From NCBI RefSeq assembly GCF_024584785.1, contig NZ_CP074112.1:2232001-2296000 (forward strand): DNA of 64,000 nucleotides. Reading direction: 5' to 3'. The translations under genes were made by a program, and so were the position numbers. Of this stretch, positions 20,305 through 30,025 are shown piece by piece (within the stretch, counting starts at the first letter, position 1; each line of letters begins with the position of its first letter). The notes below the pieces were generated by a model that worked only from the letters and a program-made list of their open reading frames with translations, was not told where the DNA came from and did not search any database. The DNA is from Idiomarina loihiensis (GTDB lineage Bacteria; Pseudomonadota; Gammaproteobacteria; Enterobacterales; Alteromonadaceae).

Positions 20305-23196
20305 GTGGCAAGCAACAACGTGGAACAGAGAAAGACAATAGAACTGCATCCCAACTGGGTTGGCAAGTTGTTCGGCGACTATACGCAGCTGACCATAGAC
20401 GCAGACAGCTTTTACATTGAAGAGCGTAATTGCAAGCAAACGTTACTTGGCACCTTCGATGAGCTGGCTACACTACCGACCACCGAAAAAGGACTATTCT
20501 GGTCAAGCCTAACCATTACCTTGGTGCCGAATAAACGCTACATTTTTAGCTTTATCACCAACGCAGCACTGACAAACGCGCTGCCAAAAATTCAGAAGCT
20601 GTGTTTACCGGCTCTGCAGCAGCGCATATACACAACCTACCAGCAGTTTCAGCAAAACGCGATAAAGCAGTATTTAAGAGACTCCACTATTCCAGCGCTC
20701 GAAACTCAACTAAACCATTTGCTGCCACTGGCGAAGGTAACTCAGTTCGAAGCAACAACGCGCCAGCAACTGCAGTTCATGCTTGGCCAAACACCAATTA
20801 GTGAACACGCAGATAACTTACGCGAAACGTACGAGAAACGCACATTAGCAACATACCAAAGTTTTTACGACAAGGCCGAAGCCAACCCGCTAACGCACAG
20901 TCAACGCTTGGCGGTTATTCGCAACAATGATTTCAACCTCGTACTCGCCGCCGCCGGTACAGGGAAAACCTCTGTGATGGTGGCAAAAGCACTTGATCTC
21001 ATCGTTAACCACGGCGTGAAACCCCATGAAATTTTGGTGTTAGCTTATAACCGTGCCGCCGCGAACGAGCTGCAAGAGCGCTTCAACAAACGTGCCAAAG
21101 CTATAGGCACCGAAACAGAAAACGAAAGCAACACCCCAAGCATCGCCACCTTCCACGCCCTCGGCCGAGCCATACTTAAGCAAGCCAACCACACAGTGCA
21201 CTTATCCAAATTTACCGATGACCCGAAAAAGCTCAATCAGTGGGTCACGCAATGGCTAATTAACCAACTGAGGGAACTCCTCACCGTACTCGAAAAGCTA
21301 TTCTCTTTAGTGTTCAAACCGGTAAACCCGTTTGATTTCGAAGCCCAAGAAGACTACGAAAATTACGTACGCGACAACGAATACCGCACGCTCAACGGCG
21401 AACTAGTAAAAGGCTACCAAGAGCTGATCATAGCCAACTGGCTATGCCGAAATGGCATCGAATACCAGTACGAAGCGCCATACAAAAGCAAGCGACGCAT
21501 AGCCGAAGGTGTTGATTACAAACCAGATTTTTACTTAACCGAGGCTGATATCTATCTTGAGCATTTTGGCGTCGACAGGCACGGCAAAACCCGGCCCGAT
21601 ATCGACCGCCAAAAATACAATCAAGAAATGGAGTTGAAGCGCAACTTGCACCGCGAATGCGGCACCAAGCTAATAGAGACGCATCATTACGACTGGGTGG
21701 AGGGGAAGCTAGAGCAGCGGCTCGAACAGCTGATGCGCGAAAACAACGTGAAACTTCAACCACTAACGAACGATGAGCTGCTCGAAAAACTTAATAATAG
21801 CGATCTTATTTCGACCTTAGCCGAAGTGCTATACAAATCGCTGCAGGCCATTCGCACCGAGCAACTCAACAGCGACGGCATCAGCGCACGCCTAGCCCAG
21901 CTCGATAACCAACACGCCAATTGGTGCGCAGCTTTTCTCACGCGCTTACACCAGTCATATCAAGAGGCCTTGCGCGAAGAAAATGCCATCGATTTCGACG
22001 ACATGATTTTGCAAGCGCAAGCGGTTATTCAGCAACAGCGTTTTAAGCCCAAATGGCGACACATTCTGGTCGACGAGTTTCAGGATATTTCTGCCGCTCG
22101 ACTAGGCCTCGTCAAAACACTCATCAAACACGGGCCGAACCCAACCATGACGGCGGTTGGCGACGACTGGCAGTCTATTTACCGGTTCTCGGGCGGCAAG
22201 CTCGAAATCACCACCCGCTTTGGCGAGTACCTAGGCACGCATAGCCTAACAAAACTCGACAAAACCTTTCGCTACAACAACAGCATAGCCGACACCGCTG
22301 GCAACTTTGTGATGGAAAACCCTGAGCAATACAAAAAGCAGGTCGAAACCCATACCAAAGTGAGCAACCCACAAGTTTACTTGCTAGACACCCTCATCGC
22401 TGGCAAGCCCGATCCGGCCGGCAAAGTCGCCAAAATTATTCAAGCCATTCGCGAACACGCCCCCGAAGACAGCATTGCCATCATTTGTCGCTACAATTAT
22501 TTACTCAACGACGTACGCGAGAACCTAAAACACGACGCAGAGCTGCAAGACGGCCAGCTGAAGAACATCAACTACTGGACCTTTCACAAATCCAAAGGCC
22601 TCGAAGCCGACCACTGTATTTTGGTGGGATTTTTTCAGGGCAAAGTCGGATTTCCGAACGAAAACAAAGGCCATTACATTGTCGAAACCTTACTGCCGAC
22701 CCTCGATTCATTTAAACACTCCGAAGAGCGCCGACTATTTTACGTCGGCCTAACGCGCGCTCGTAAAAAGAGCTATCTCGTCGCCGACCCGCATGGCATG
22801 TCAGCGTTCATTAAAGAAATACTGACACCCAAATACGATATCGCAATTTCTTCAGAGCGTTTTCGGGAGAAGTTTCAGGAAATATTCAAGTGTCCGAAAT
22901 GCACCAACGGCTATCTGAAACGCCACCAAGGCCAATATGGCGCATTCTACCGCTGCACCACCGGCAACGGCTGCTCGGTACGCCCGCGAGTTTGCAGCGC
23001 GTGCGGCTCACCCACCATCGACCACTGGTTCCATAGCATCTGCAACAACCCCGACTGCCGCGGCGAAACGCCAATTTGCGATAAGTGCGGCCGCCCCATG
23101 AAACAGCGCGAAGGCCGCTACGGAAAATTTTGGGGTTGCACCGGCTACGGTATCAAAGACGACCAATGCCGACACACCCGCAAATGGCTGCCTTGA
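20305..23196 (+). CDS. UvrD/Rep-type superfamily 1 helicase with nuclease-like insert and C-terminal zinc ribbons
   Basis: The 963-residue protein starts at GTG 20305. After about 210 N-terminal residues, SF1 motifs appear: LAAAGTGKTSVMVAKA (Walker A), VLAYNRAAANELQERF, ATFHALGRAIL, then DFDDMILQA, HILVDEFQDIS (Walker B), AVGDDWQSIYRFSGG, TFHKSKGLEAD and RLFYVGLTRARK. An insert, YQYEAPYK-containing and ending KPDFYLTEADIYLEHFGV, resembles the Vsr/PD-(D/E)xK-like insert of helicase IV-type proteins. The C-terminus carries several CxxC zinc ribbons of the topoisomerase type. It is probably a DNA helicase/nuclease of an island; a defence role is inferred from context. Confidence 0.82.
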   Translation: MASNNVEQRKTIELHPNWVGKLFGDYTQLTIDADSFYIEERNCKQTLLGTFDELATLPTTEKGLFWSSLTITLVPNKRYIFSFITNAALTNALPKIQKLCLPALQQRIYTTYQQFQQNAIKQYLRDSTIPALETQLNHLLPLAKVTQFEATTRQQLQFMLGQTPISEHADNLRETYEKRTLATYQSFYDKAEANPLTHSQRLAVIRNNDFNLVLAAAGTGKTSVMVAKALDLIVNHGVKPHEILVLAYNRAAANELQERFNKRAKAIGTETENESNTPSIATFHALGRAILKQANHTVHLSKFTDDPKKLNQWVTQWLINQLRELLTVLEKLFSLVFKPVNPFDFEAQEDYENYVRDNEYRTLNGELVKGYQELIIANWLCRNGIEYQYEAPYKSKRRIAEGVDYKPDFYLTEADIYLEHFGVDRHGKTRPDIDRQKYNQEMELKRNLHRECGTKLIETHHYDWVEGKLEQRLEQLMRENNVKLQPLTNDELLEKLNNSDLISTLAEVLYKSLQAIRTEQLNSDGISARLAQLDNQHANWCAAFLTRLHQSYQEALREENAIDFDDMILQAQAVIQQQRFKPKWRHILVDEFQDISAARLGLVKTLIKHGPNPTMTAVGDDWQSIYRFSGGKLEITTRFGEYLGTHSLTKLDKTFRYNNSIADTAGNFVMENPEQYKKQVETHTKVSNPQVYLLDTLIAGKPDPAGKVAKIIQAIREHAPEDSIAIICRYNYLLNDVRENLKHDAELQDGQLKNINYWTFHKSKGLEADHCILVGFFQGKVGFPNENKGHYIVETLLPTLDSFKHSEERRLFYVGLTRARKKSYLVADPHGMSAFIKEILTPKYDIAISSERFREKFQEIFKCPKCTNGYLKRHQGQYGAFYRCTTGNGCSVRPRVCSACGSPTIDHWFHSICNNPDCRGETPICDKCGRPMKQREGRYGKFWGCTGYGIKDDQCRHTRKWLP

Positions 23197-23456
23197 AGAT
23201 AGGGGTGCAGCCCCTGGTCTGGACCAGGGGCTGGAGCGAAGATGATAAACCTTAAACGTTTGTGCACTAATCGCATGATTGAGTTTGAAGTGCCCGCCCT
23301 GCTGGTAAGCACTGATCACCTCTGCCGGAATCCAGTGACCAGACTGCTGGCGATTTCTTTCAAAACAGCTCAGCTCAAACATTCAGCATTAGCAACAAAA
23401 TCCCCATCAGCAACATCTGAGTTTTGTGGTGCGAGGCAGGGCTTTGGATTCAAAAG

Positions 23457-23732
23457 CTATTTACTTTTATCATCTGATTTCTTCGGAACAACACCACCAA
23501 TAGCCAAATATAAAAAAGCCAAACTAAACCCAACTGTCTTAGCCAAATTTATATAAAAAGATCTTGGGGATTCAACCAAGGTGTATTGAATTCCTCGCCT
23601 AATGATATATTCGTTGGAGTAGTCTATATAAGCTTCTTTAGCAAAATATACGGCCAACAGTCCCATTACTATTTTAATAGGCCAAGCCATGTATTTATTT
23701 AGCTCAATTTTTACTAATTTAATTTCATTCAT
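23457..23732 (-). CDS. Two-helix membrane protein, possible Rhs immunity
   Basis: The 91-residue protein has hydrophobic segments near residues 15-33 and 65-82. Its ATG overlaps the end of the rhs C-terminal frame by 8 nt. That arrangement is typical of an effector tip followed by its immunity gene. There is no recognised family, so the immunity role is inferred from position. Confidence 0.5.
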   Translation of the reverse strand: MNEIKLVKIELNKYMAWPIKIVMGLLAVYFAKEAYIDYSNEYIIRRGIQYTLVESPRSFYINLAKTVGFSLAFLYLAIGGVVPKKSDDKSK

Positions 23733-25638
23733 TGATATCTTCTTTAATTACTTCAGAAATTTCATGCTGGCCAGCCTCACTAACTGCTTTAATTGCTCCT
23801 TGGATTTGTTTCGACTCTCCAGCCAATCCACTGGCTATTTTTGCAATCGTACCTACTGACTTTGCTCCAGTAACCGTGGCTACAGATTCAACTAACAAAT
23901 CTTTACCTGGAGTGTCTGATAGAGCAGCTTCTACAAACCCGCTAACACCGCCAACAATCGCTAGTGGTACGGCAATTTGAGGTTGCCCTAGAAGCCCTGC
24001 ACCAACAGCCCCTAAAGTTGTTGCATTAGAGAGGTCACCGGCCCCCGTCCTAACTGCACCTTTTGCAGCTTGTAATCCATCTGCGATATCTTATGGTGCT
24101 TGAGTATTGGCATTGTCTACATTCGTGTAACCAAACATTTGTGCAATCATGTTACCAGTAGGCTCTTTACCATCCGGATCAACATACTTATACGGATTAT
24201 TATTGGCATAAACATAGCGGTTAAACATCATCGGGTTGCTGGCGGTAAAGCCTACCGGATCATTGCTGTAAAACCGCCCAATAATTGGGTCATAGTATCG
24301 TGCCTGCATATAAGTTAACTGTAAGTCGTTATCTTCGACATGGCCTGTATAACCTGGCTCATCCGACAGAGTGCGCGGATCCGCATATTTTGCTACGAGC
24401 TGGCTGCCTAAGTAGTAATAGTCGGTATAACCATTACTTTCATAGGTACTCATCAATACTCCAGCGCTGTTATACAGACTATAGGTTTTTGCGCCGTTTT
24501 TGTTCTTGACGATTCTGCGGCCATGGCCGTCATATACATAGCTGTTTGTGCCGGAGCTGGCTAATCGGTTTGCTCGGTTAAAAGTGAAAGTACGTAACCC
24601 GTTACTCGCAACATTGAAGCGGCTGTCATAACTAAAGCTTTGATTTAGGCTTCCGCTGATACTCGCCAAACGATTATTGGTATCATAATTGTAAATAATA
24701 TCCTGTGTACCGAGCGTCTTGCGGGTGATATTGCCTACCGTATCGTAATTAAAGCTACCGCTTCCCCAAAACCCGTTCGCAGTTTTAAGACGCCCTAAGC
24801 CATCGTATGTCATATTGGTGACGCTGTTCGCCGGCGTCACAGAGTCCAATATCGCAGTGAGGTTACTGTTATCATCGTAGCTGTATTGCTGGGACAACAT
24901 ATCGCTGGTTTTTCTGACACGTCTTAGCTCTGGTCGCTGTTGCGCATCCAAGGTTTGATTAAACGTCAGCGTATTGCCATAGTTAAAACTTTTCAGTTGG
25001 CCATTTGGGTAGTACTCAGCGTTAGTCGCATAGCTGCCACTACTAAGCGCTCGACCTAACGCATTAACAGTAAAAGTCACACTCCTGCCAGATGGCTAAC
25101 TCAAGGACGTCAACTGTCCCAACGCATTATATCCAGGGTCCAATACAAAGGTCAGGTTATCGACAGTCAGTAATTCTTTTTCTATCAGACCAAGCGAATT
25201 GTATTGATACTCCCACGCGGTACTTCCTGACGTTAGATTACTCAGGTTACCCTGTGCATCAAAGGTATAAAGGCTATTGCCGCTGCTATCCGGATAGGTG
25301 ATTTGTCTGATATTGCCAATGCTGTCATAGCTAAACTGGGTCTTTTCACTCGCTAGCACACTGGTGGTGGCACAGGCGTTTATAGCACCTGATGCGCCCT
25401 TAGCCTCCCAAATCACATCACCAACGCTGTTGTAATCATATGCCGTTGAGCCGACATCAGGGCGATAGAGACGACAAAGCCGTTGATTGGCATTGTAGTA
25501 ACGATTCTCTGTAATACCACCTTGAACAACACTTGCAATCCGGTCAAACAGATTGTAGTTAATCGTCGTAGTAACACTTTCAGTGTTGACTTTTTTAGAG
25601 GTATTTACAACCACCGCCTCATCCTTACCAAAAACTGG
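23725..25638 (-). pseudogene. Rhs/YD-repeat protein, C-terminal remnant with two in-frame stops
   Basis: YD repeats (GNITRKTLG, YDGLGRLKTANG) lead to the Rhs core ending (PGYTGHVEDNDLQLTYMQARYYDPIIGRFYSNDPVG, NPYKYVDPDG region). After the core, a variable tail of about 130 residues is glycine-rich and hydrophobic (TLGAVGAGLLGQPQI). A TAG at 25096-25098 and a TAA at 24091-24093 interrupt a frame that is otherwise continuous to 23725. The 5' part is missing: the frame opens only after a stop at about 25639, right beside the AbiE promoter. It looks like a displaced effector tip. Confidence 0.85.
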
Positions 25639-25653
25639 TTACCTTAATCAAGT

Positions 25654-25732
25654 AATCCTGACATCAGTGGCCGTGTACAACATGTATTTAAAGGTGTATA
25701 ATTAATCAACATATAAATTCATAGTCAGGATT
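25654..25732 (+). promoter_or_regulatory. AbiE copy 1 promoter with paired operator sites
   Basis: TGTACA (25674) and TATAAT (25697) are spaced 17 bp and lie about 37 bp before the abiEi ATG. They are framed by inverted sites AATCCTGAC (25654-25662) and GTCAGGATT (25724-25732). AbiEi antitoxins repress their own operon through inverted repeats, and the second AbiE copy has the same layout. Confidence 0.7.
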
Positions 25733-25738
25733 TTTCCA

Positions 25739-26359
25739 ATGTCAATCACCGCACAAGTTGAGTCTCGGATTGCTCGCATGAGAAAAGGTGTTCCTTTTTC
25801 CATAGAGGGATTTTATGAGCTAGGTACGGAAAGTGCCGTTCAGAAAGCTTTTAGCCGATTGGCGAAGTCAGGCGAGATTGTGCGTGTGTCAAAAGGCTTT
25901 TACGTTCGTCCTAAGTCAATCGAAAGCTTACCGGGGGCGAAGGTAATGCCCAGCCCAGAAGAAGTCGCAAAAGCTTGGGCGAGAAATTACGGGTACAAAC
26001 TTGTTTCGAATGGCTTTGAAGCGGCGTATCGCATTGGGCTGCAAACTCAGGCTCCTGCCCGAACCATTTATTGGACGAACGGCCCATCGCGTGAATTTAA
26101 GGTAGGAAATTCAATCGTTGAAGTGAAGCACGTCGCATCGAATAAGCTTAAGTGGCTGAACCAGCCTGAAGGCATGATTCTTCGGGGTCTTTCGGTGATG
26201 GAGCCAGAACATTTCAAGCCAGAGCAGTTACGCAAGGTATTTAAGCGATTATCGTTGACAGGAAGTGAGAAGGAGCGTGTTCTCAGCAACCTCAAGCATT
26301 CTACGCTGAATTCGCAATGGCGCCAAAAGCTAGCGCAAGTTGAGAGTGCGACAGTGTGA
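25739..26359 (+). CDS. abiEi: AbiEi-type antitoxin / transcriptional autorepressor, copy 1
   Basis: The 206-residue antitoxin of a type IV AbiE system has a winged-helix N-terminus (FSIEGFYELGTESAVQKAFSRL, KGFYVRPKS) and an AbiEi C-domain (YKLVSNGFEAAYRIGLQTQ, YWTNGPSREFKVGN). It overlaps the toxin start. About nine in ten residues match the copy at 31385. It is likely to bind the inverted sites in its own promoter. Confidence 0.85.
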   Translation: MSITAQVESRIARMRKGVPFSIEGFYELGTESAVQKAFSRLAKSGEIVRVSKGFYVRPKSIESLPGAKVMPSPEEVAKAWARNYGYKLVSNGFEAAYRIGLQTQAPARTIYWTNGPSREFKVGNSIVEVKHVASNKLKWLNQPEGMILRGLSVMEPEHFKPEQLRKVFKRLSLTGSEKERVLSNLKHSTLNSQWRQKLAQVESATV

Positions 26360-27417
26360 TGGACATATTTGATTACTATAGAACTGAAGCGAAACGAGCG
26401 GAACTAAAATTAATCCTCGACTATGCTGCACAGAACTCCGCAAGAGGTTTGGCCGCTAATTTTTTGGAGAAAGATATTTGGGTAACCGAAATTTTGCGGT
26501 TGCTATACGAAGAGGATTTATTAGATAGCCATGATGTGGCGTTCAAAGGTGGAACAGCCCTGAGTAAGTGCTATAGCACCATTGAGCGATTCTCTGAGGA
26601 TATTGATTTATCGATTCATTGGGCTGATTTAGCAGAATCAGGTGATGAAGCTGCGGTGTGGGAGCTGACAACACGGAATCCCAGTCAGCAACGTAAATTT
26701 AGACGAGAGCAGAGAGAGCGTTTAGAAGGTTGGACCAACGAATTTGTTCAAAGGTTGAATGGCAGACTTTCAGATTATGGCATTGAGGGGCTGAACGCTG
26801 AAATTGAAGAAGGCTCTGGTGGTGAGAAAATCGACGTTCACTTCCCACATGTGGCATTCCAGGATGATTCTTATCAGTTAGAGCATGTACTGCTCGAATT
26901 TGGAGGTCGTAACCGGGGTCGGCCGACGGTTTCTAAACCGGTAACGACTTACCTGTCAGAAATAGATGCGGTTGCAGAGTCCCATACGTTACCGAAAGCC
27001 GCGGTGGAAGCTTACCACCCGGATTACATTATTTGGGAAAAGCTGACCGCACTCCATCAATTCTGCACGCAAGAGAACTCGCCTGATACGGTGCGGTTAT
27101 CCAGACATTGGTATGATGTAGACTGTATTCTGCAAAATCTCTATGAAGGTTCGTACCAAAACATGGAAGCACTACAGGACGTGGTAGCGATGAAGTCGGC
27201 AAGGTGGGCTACTCGAGGCGTTTCCTTTGAAGTCATTCTTTCCGGTGAGTTGGTGTTAATTCCAACGGGGCGGCTGCTCGAAGATATCAAAAAAGATTAC
27301 GACCAGTCTGTAAGCGGTGGAATGTTCTTCAGTACCCCTGATAGCTTTGCTGACATTATTGAGCGTTTAGCCGAACATCAAGACCTAATTAATCGCTTTT
27401 TGAACGAACGGCGTTAA
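26359..27417 (+). CDS. abiEii: AbiEii/AbiGii-type nucleotidyltransferase toxin, copy 1
   Basis: The 352-residue nucleotidyltransferase-like toxin carries AFKGGTALSKCYSTIERFSEDIDLSI, which contains the GG and ED-ID-type NTase motif. Downstream are IDVHFPHV and VEAYHPDYIIWEKLTALHQF. The ATG at 26359 shares bases with the antitoxin stop (TGATG). A GTG three bases earlier is possible. These toxins block growth by modifying an RNA target in related systems. Confidence 0.87.
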   Translation: MDIFDYYRTEAKRAELKLILDYAAQNSARGLAANFLEKDIWVTEILRLLYEEDLLDSHDVAFKGGTALSKCYSTIERFSEDIDLSIHWADLAESGDEAAVWELTTRNPSQQRKFRREQRERLEGWTNEFVQRLNGRLSDYGIEGLNAEIEEGSGGEKIDVHFPHVAFQDDSYQLEHVLLEFGGRNRGRPTVSKPVTTYLSEIDAVAESHTLPKAAVEAYHPDYIIWEKLTALHQFCTQENSPDTVRLSRHWYDVDCILQNLYEGSYQNMEALQDVVAMKSARWATRGVSFEVILSGELVLIPTGRLLEDIKKDYDQSVSGGMFFSTPDSFADIIERLAEHQDLINRFLNERR

Positions 27418-27500
27418 TTTCGATATTTGGAATAAAGCGATCTCGTTTGTTGGCATTATTAAATTATAGGCTAATCTACACACCTAAAGTCCGGTTAAAA

Positions 27501-27771
27501 GGTGGAATTTTTTCCACCTAAAAACTCAGGATTTTTCGGATGTTCAGAATTTTTTGTCGCGAGGCAAAGGTCAAAAATTGAAATTTCCACGTCGGTATTC
27601 TGTGACCAGTTTTGTCATTAAACGGTCTCAAAAGTGTCTATTTCGACGCCAAACAAAAAGCCACAACACCGTTTAAACCCTTGCCACGCCTAGCTTTAAC
27701 GATTTACCACCGAACCCGTGACCGCCCTCCGGAGGCAGAGGTCACAGGTTCGACTCCTGTCGGGTGCGCCA
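27501..27771 (+). repeat. Type A boundary block ending in tRNA-Arg(CCG) 3' half (att3)
   Basis: This has the same 271-bp structure as 19857-20127: GGTGGAA hairpin, decayed GAGGCAAAGGTCA copy, and tRNA 3' half at 27724-27771. Just before it (27419-27460, minus strand) lies a remnant reading KRDRFIPNIE that resembles the start of the YhfG-like antitoxin beside att5. Confidence 0.88.
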
Positions 27772-27773
27772 TT

Positions 27774-27811
27774 GTAACTACCCCGTAAAATAATACAGCT
27801 CACTCGTAGAG
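27774..27811. repeat. Module-start repeat after att3
   Basis: GTAACTACCCCGTAAAAT through CACTCGTAGAGTG is identical to 45552-45589 and nearly identical to 15727-15764. It lies three bases after the tRNA end. A related GTAGTC-type motif recurs at 29534 and 31051. Confidence 0.75.
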
Positions 27812-27858
27812 TGCTGTTTAACCTAAAGGTTTGAATCGCGACTAGTTTTCTAGACAGT

Positions 27859-29169
27859 TCATACCGTAAAACGCTCAAGCGCCTTCAATGTACCTTTGCG
27901 AATAGCTTCGGCGCTCTGCTCTGCGCGGATACTTATCGAGGCAGCTTCCTCTGATGCAATATCGAGACACGCTTCTAACTTGGCTGTGATGTTCTCAATT
28001 GTCGAATCCATGCGGTCTGGATCATAGCCAACACTCTTTGCGTGCGTTCTCCAGTGCCGAGGAAAAATCGTATGCCAATGATAATGCCGATTCTTACCAT
28101 TCACGGCCATCGCCATTTTTATTTTTTTCGGATGTAAGTTGCCTACTTGCGCGAATCCATACGCTGATAATACGTCATACAAGGGGGTCAGCCGATATCC
28201 TTTGGGGGTCAGTGCCAGACTAAAGTTCTTTGCATGCCCGTCTATAGCAGCGAAAAGCCAATACAGTAGCTGCGCTGACATAAATGTATCCTGATCACGA
28301 ACCGAAGCCGTAGATGTGGATAAAATATTCATGATCTCTTTAGCGCTTGGGCCACCATGCTCCTCATATTTTGAACCGCCTGCCACAGCAAGCGCTTGGC
28401 CGAAATCTTCTTGTGGTAGGCGATAAATCTTGTTCCCGATGACCTTTCTATCAAAGCGTTCAATAATCAAAACATCTTCACCATTGAAGCTGTCTATTTT
28501 TGTATGGGCTACCGGCAATCCAAGTGCCTGAACAACACGCATACAAAACCTTTCGTTTTCAACGCTACTCGATAAATCAGGTTCACCTGGGCGAGTTATG
28601 ATTCGCGGTTTCAATATGTGCGTTGTTGGTGTTTGGCCTACAGGGATACCCCACTGTCCTTGCCAAAAAGTCAGCGCCGTTTTCTCTTGAGCGCCGGCAA
28701 GTGAAAAACGAAATGCATTCTCATGCTGCATACCGAGGGTTTTGCCGGTTCGAGAATCTGCTATGAGTTGGCCGATTTGTTCTTCATTCAACGGGATTAT
28801 TTCAACGTCAGGAACCGGCTCGGGCTCCGGACTGGCAGCGAAGGTTAATGCGCCAATACAATCTTTGCCGACCGTTTGGAGCAAATCAAAAGGTTTTGTA
28901 CTTTTAGCCCCAAGCCTATCCACAATCGTTTTACGAACATCCGGACTGTCGGGCAACAAATTATCAAAGTAAGCGTTTAGAGCTTCGCCGGAATATTCCT
29001 GCTCAGTTAATGGTATGGATATGGAGATTGCCCGTGCAAACTTGCATTGTAGCCAACTATCTGAATATCGAAAACTCAAGTTATTCAGCCGCGATGTCAA
29101 CGTGCCAACGAACTGATCATTCATGTGGCAATAGAGTGTATTCTCATGTTTGCGTCGACCCATTACCAA
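27859..29169 (-). CDS. hipA: HipA toxin kinase, copy 1
   Basis: This is a 436-residue HipA serine/threonine kinase, full length for the family. It has FRFSLAGAQEKTAL (the HipA Ser/activation-loop motif), IIERFDRK and DGHAKNFSL (catalytic Asp and Asn). HipA kinases phosphorylate translation factors such as glutamyl-tRNA synthetase and cause growth arrest. The start overlaps hipB by 7 nt, with hipB upstream in the operon. Copy 2 differs by only two seen residues. Confidence 0.93.
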   Translation of the reverse strand: MVMGRRKHENTLYCHMNDQFVGTLTSRLNNLSFRYSDSWLQCKFARAISISIPLTEQEYSGEALNAYFDNLLPDSPDVRKTIVDRLGAKSTKPFDLLQTVGKDCIGALTFAASPEPEPVPDVEIIPLNEEQIGQLIADSRTGKTLGMQHENAFRFSLAGAQEKTALTFWQGQWGIPVGQTPTTHILKPRIITRPGEPDLSSSVENERFCMRVVQALGLPVAHTKIDSFNGEDVLIIERFDRKVIGNKIYRLPQEDFGQALAVAGGSKYEEHGGPSAKEIMNILSTSTASVRDQDTFMSAQLLYWLFAAIDGHAKNFSLALTPKGYRLTPLYDVLSAYGFAQVGNLHPKKIKMAMAVNGKNRHYHWHTIFPRHWRTHAKSVGYDPDRMDSTIENITAKLEACLDIASEEAASISIRAEQSAEAIRKGTLKALERFTV

Positions 29170-29405
29170 ATAACCTCGTTGTTATTTGAGGTGCTTTGTT
29201 CCACAGCGTCTGCGTTTAGCTGAATTCTGAGCGCTGCAAAAATTCGCAGCAAAGTTGATGTGTGCATTTCTCCGGTACGTTCAATCGAAGACACGCTTCG
29301 CTGCGAAAGATCGGTTAACCTTGCGAGTTCCTTTTGTGTGTAGCCCTGCTTCTTTCGGTGCGACTTAATAAGTGTCGCTAAGTCGGCTGGGCGCTGAATG
29401 ATCAT
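29163..29405 (-). CDS. hipB: HipB antitoxin, copy 1
   Basis: The 80-residue XRE-type HTH antitoxin has KSHRKKQGYTQKELARLTDL then SQRSVSSIERTG. It is first in the hipBA operon and overlaps hipA. It probably binds the long inverted repeat just upstream. It is identical to copy 2. Confidence 0.9.
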   Translation of the reverse strand: MIIQRPADLATLIKSHRKKQGYTQKELARLTDLSQRSVSSIERTGEMHTSTLLRIFAALRIQLNADAVEQSTSNNNEVIW

Positions 29406-29476
29406 GAGTAAACCTCATCGATGTAGTCGGGTTCATAAATAGGCACAGATGAAGTGTAGTACATAAACCTATAAAC

Positions 29477-29520
29477 ATGAAGTAAACATCATAAATTTAA
29501 CCTTATGATGTTTACTTCAT
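29477..29520 (-). promoter_or_regulatory. hipBA operator: perfect 18-bp inverted repeat
   Basis: ATGAAGTAAACATCATAA and its exact reverse complement are separated by 8 bp, about 70 bp before hipB. HipB proteins bind palindromes of this kind. Copy 2 has the same arms at 47255-47298. Confidence 0.8.
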
Positions 29521-29532
29521 TAATTAGTCCTC

Positions 29533-29553
29533 TGTAGTCGCCCCGAAAAATCG
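29533..29553 (+). repeat. Module-boundary motif TGTAGTCGCCCCG, left copy
   Basis: The 21-bp motif begins right after the end of the duplicated hipBA segment and recurs in direct orientation at 31050-31070 with one base different. The two copies bracket the AbiE-3 module and the mini-CRISPR. Confidence 0.7.
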
Positions 29554-29574
29554 GAGCCGTCATAAATAGAATTC

Positions 29575-30025
29575 TCAACTCGCCAACAAAGCCGATAGCT
29601 TTTCCAGCTGCAGCTTATAAAACTTTGGGCTCTCTTTTTTAAATTTTGCTAAATTCATCAACTTCCACTTTACCGATGGAAATTGATGATAATCATAAAC
29701 AGACCAGTTCGGCTCTAATTGATTAAAACTAAGCCGAAATTGCTTGTCCGCCTCGCTCAAACTCCGACGTATCGTATCTATCAACTTGAACCCTGTTGCT
29801 TCAAAATCAGCATAACTAAATACAACATTGCTCATGCCTTCAAACTGGTTTTTAAAAGCTGCCCTTTAGTCACGTAAGTTGGGGGCAAGCATTTCATGTG
29901 TTGGTCGATTGCTACTAATCAGCGCGAATAACAAGCCCCGTTTGATTTCATCGGTAAACCTCTTTCGCGATTTCCGGCAACACATCGAGTAGCAATTTCA
30001 CCTGTTTTCTGTAAGCTTCATTCAT
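29575..30025 (-). pseudogene. abiEii: AbiEii-type toxin of third AbiE module, internally deleted
   Basis: The first 25 codons (MNEAYRKQVKLLLDVLPEIAKEVYR) start at 30025 and overlap the antitoxin stop. After a stop and frame change, the C-terminal region of AbiEii resumes (ALISSNRPTHEMLAPNL, then FKNQFEGMSN, EPNWSVYDYHQFPSVKWKLMNL) to 29575. The whole NTase core is missing. A further TAA interrupts NLRD-RAAFKNQF. The 86-residue frame at 29575-29835 is this tail and not an independent gene. Confidence 0.82.

Noticed and set aside
20601-23382. Several frames antisense or out of frame within the helicase gene
   Set aside because: Composition follows the helicase codons; none has a ribosome site or recognisable domain.
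24100-24509. Plus-strand frames opposite the rhs remnant
   Set aside because: Shadows of the YD-repeat coding strand.
27696-27878. Conserved 60-residue frames across att3 and att5 (also 45474-45656)
   Set aside because: They translate the tRNA 3' half and flanking repeat; the conservation is that of the repeat, not of a protein.
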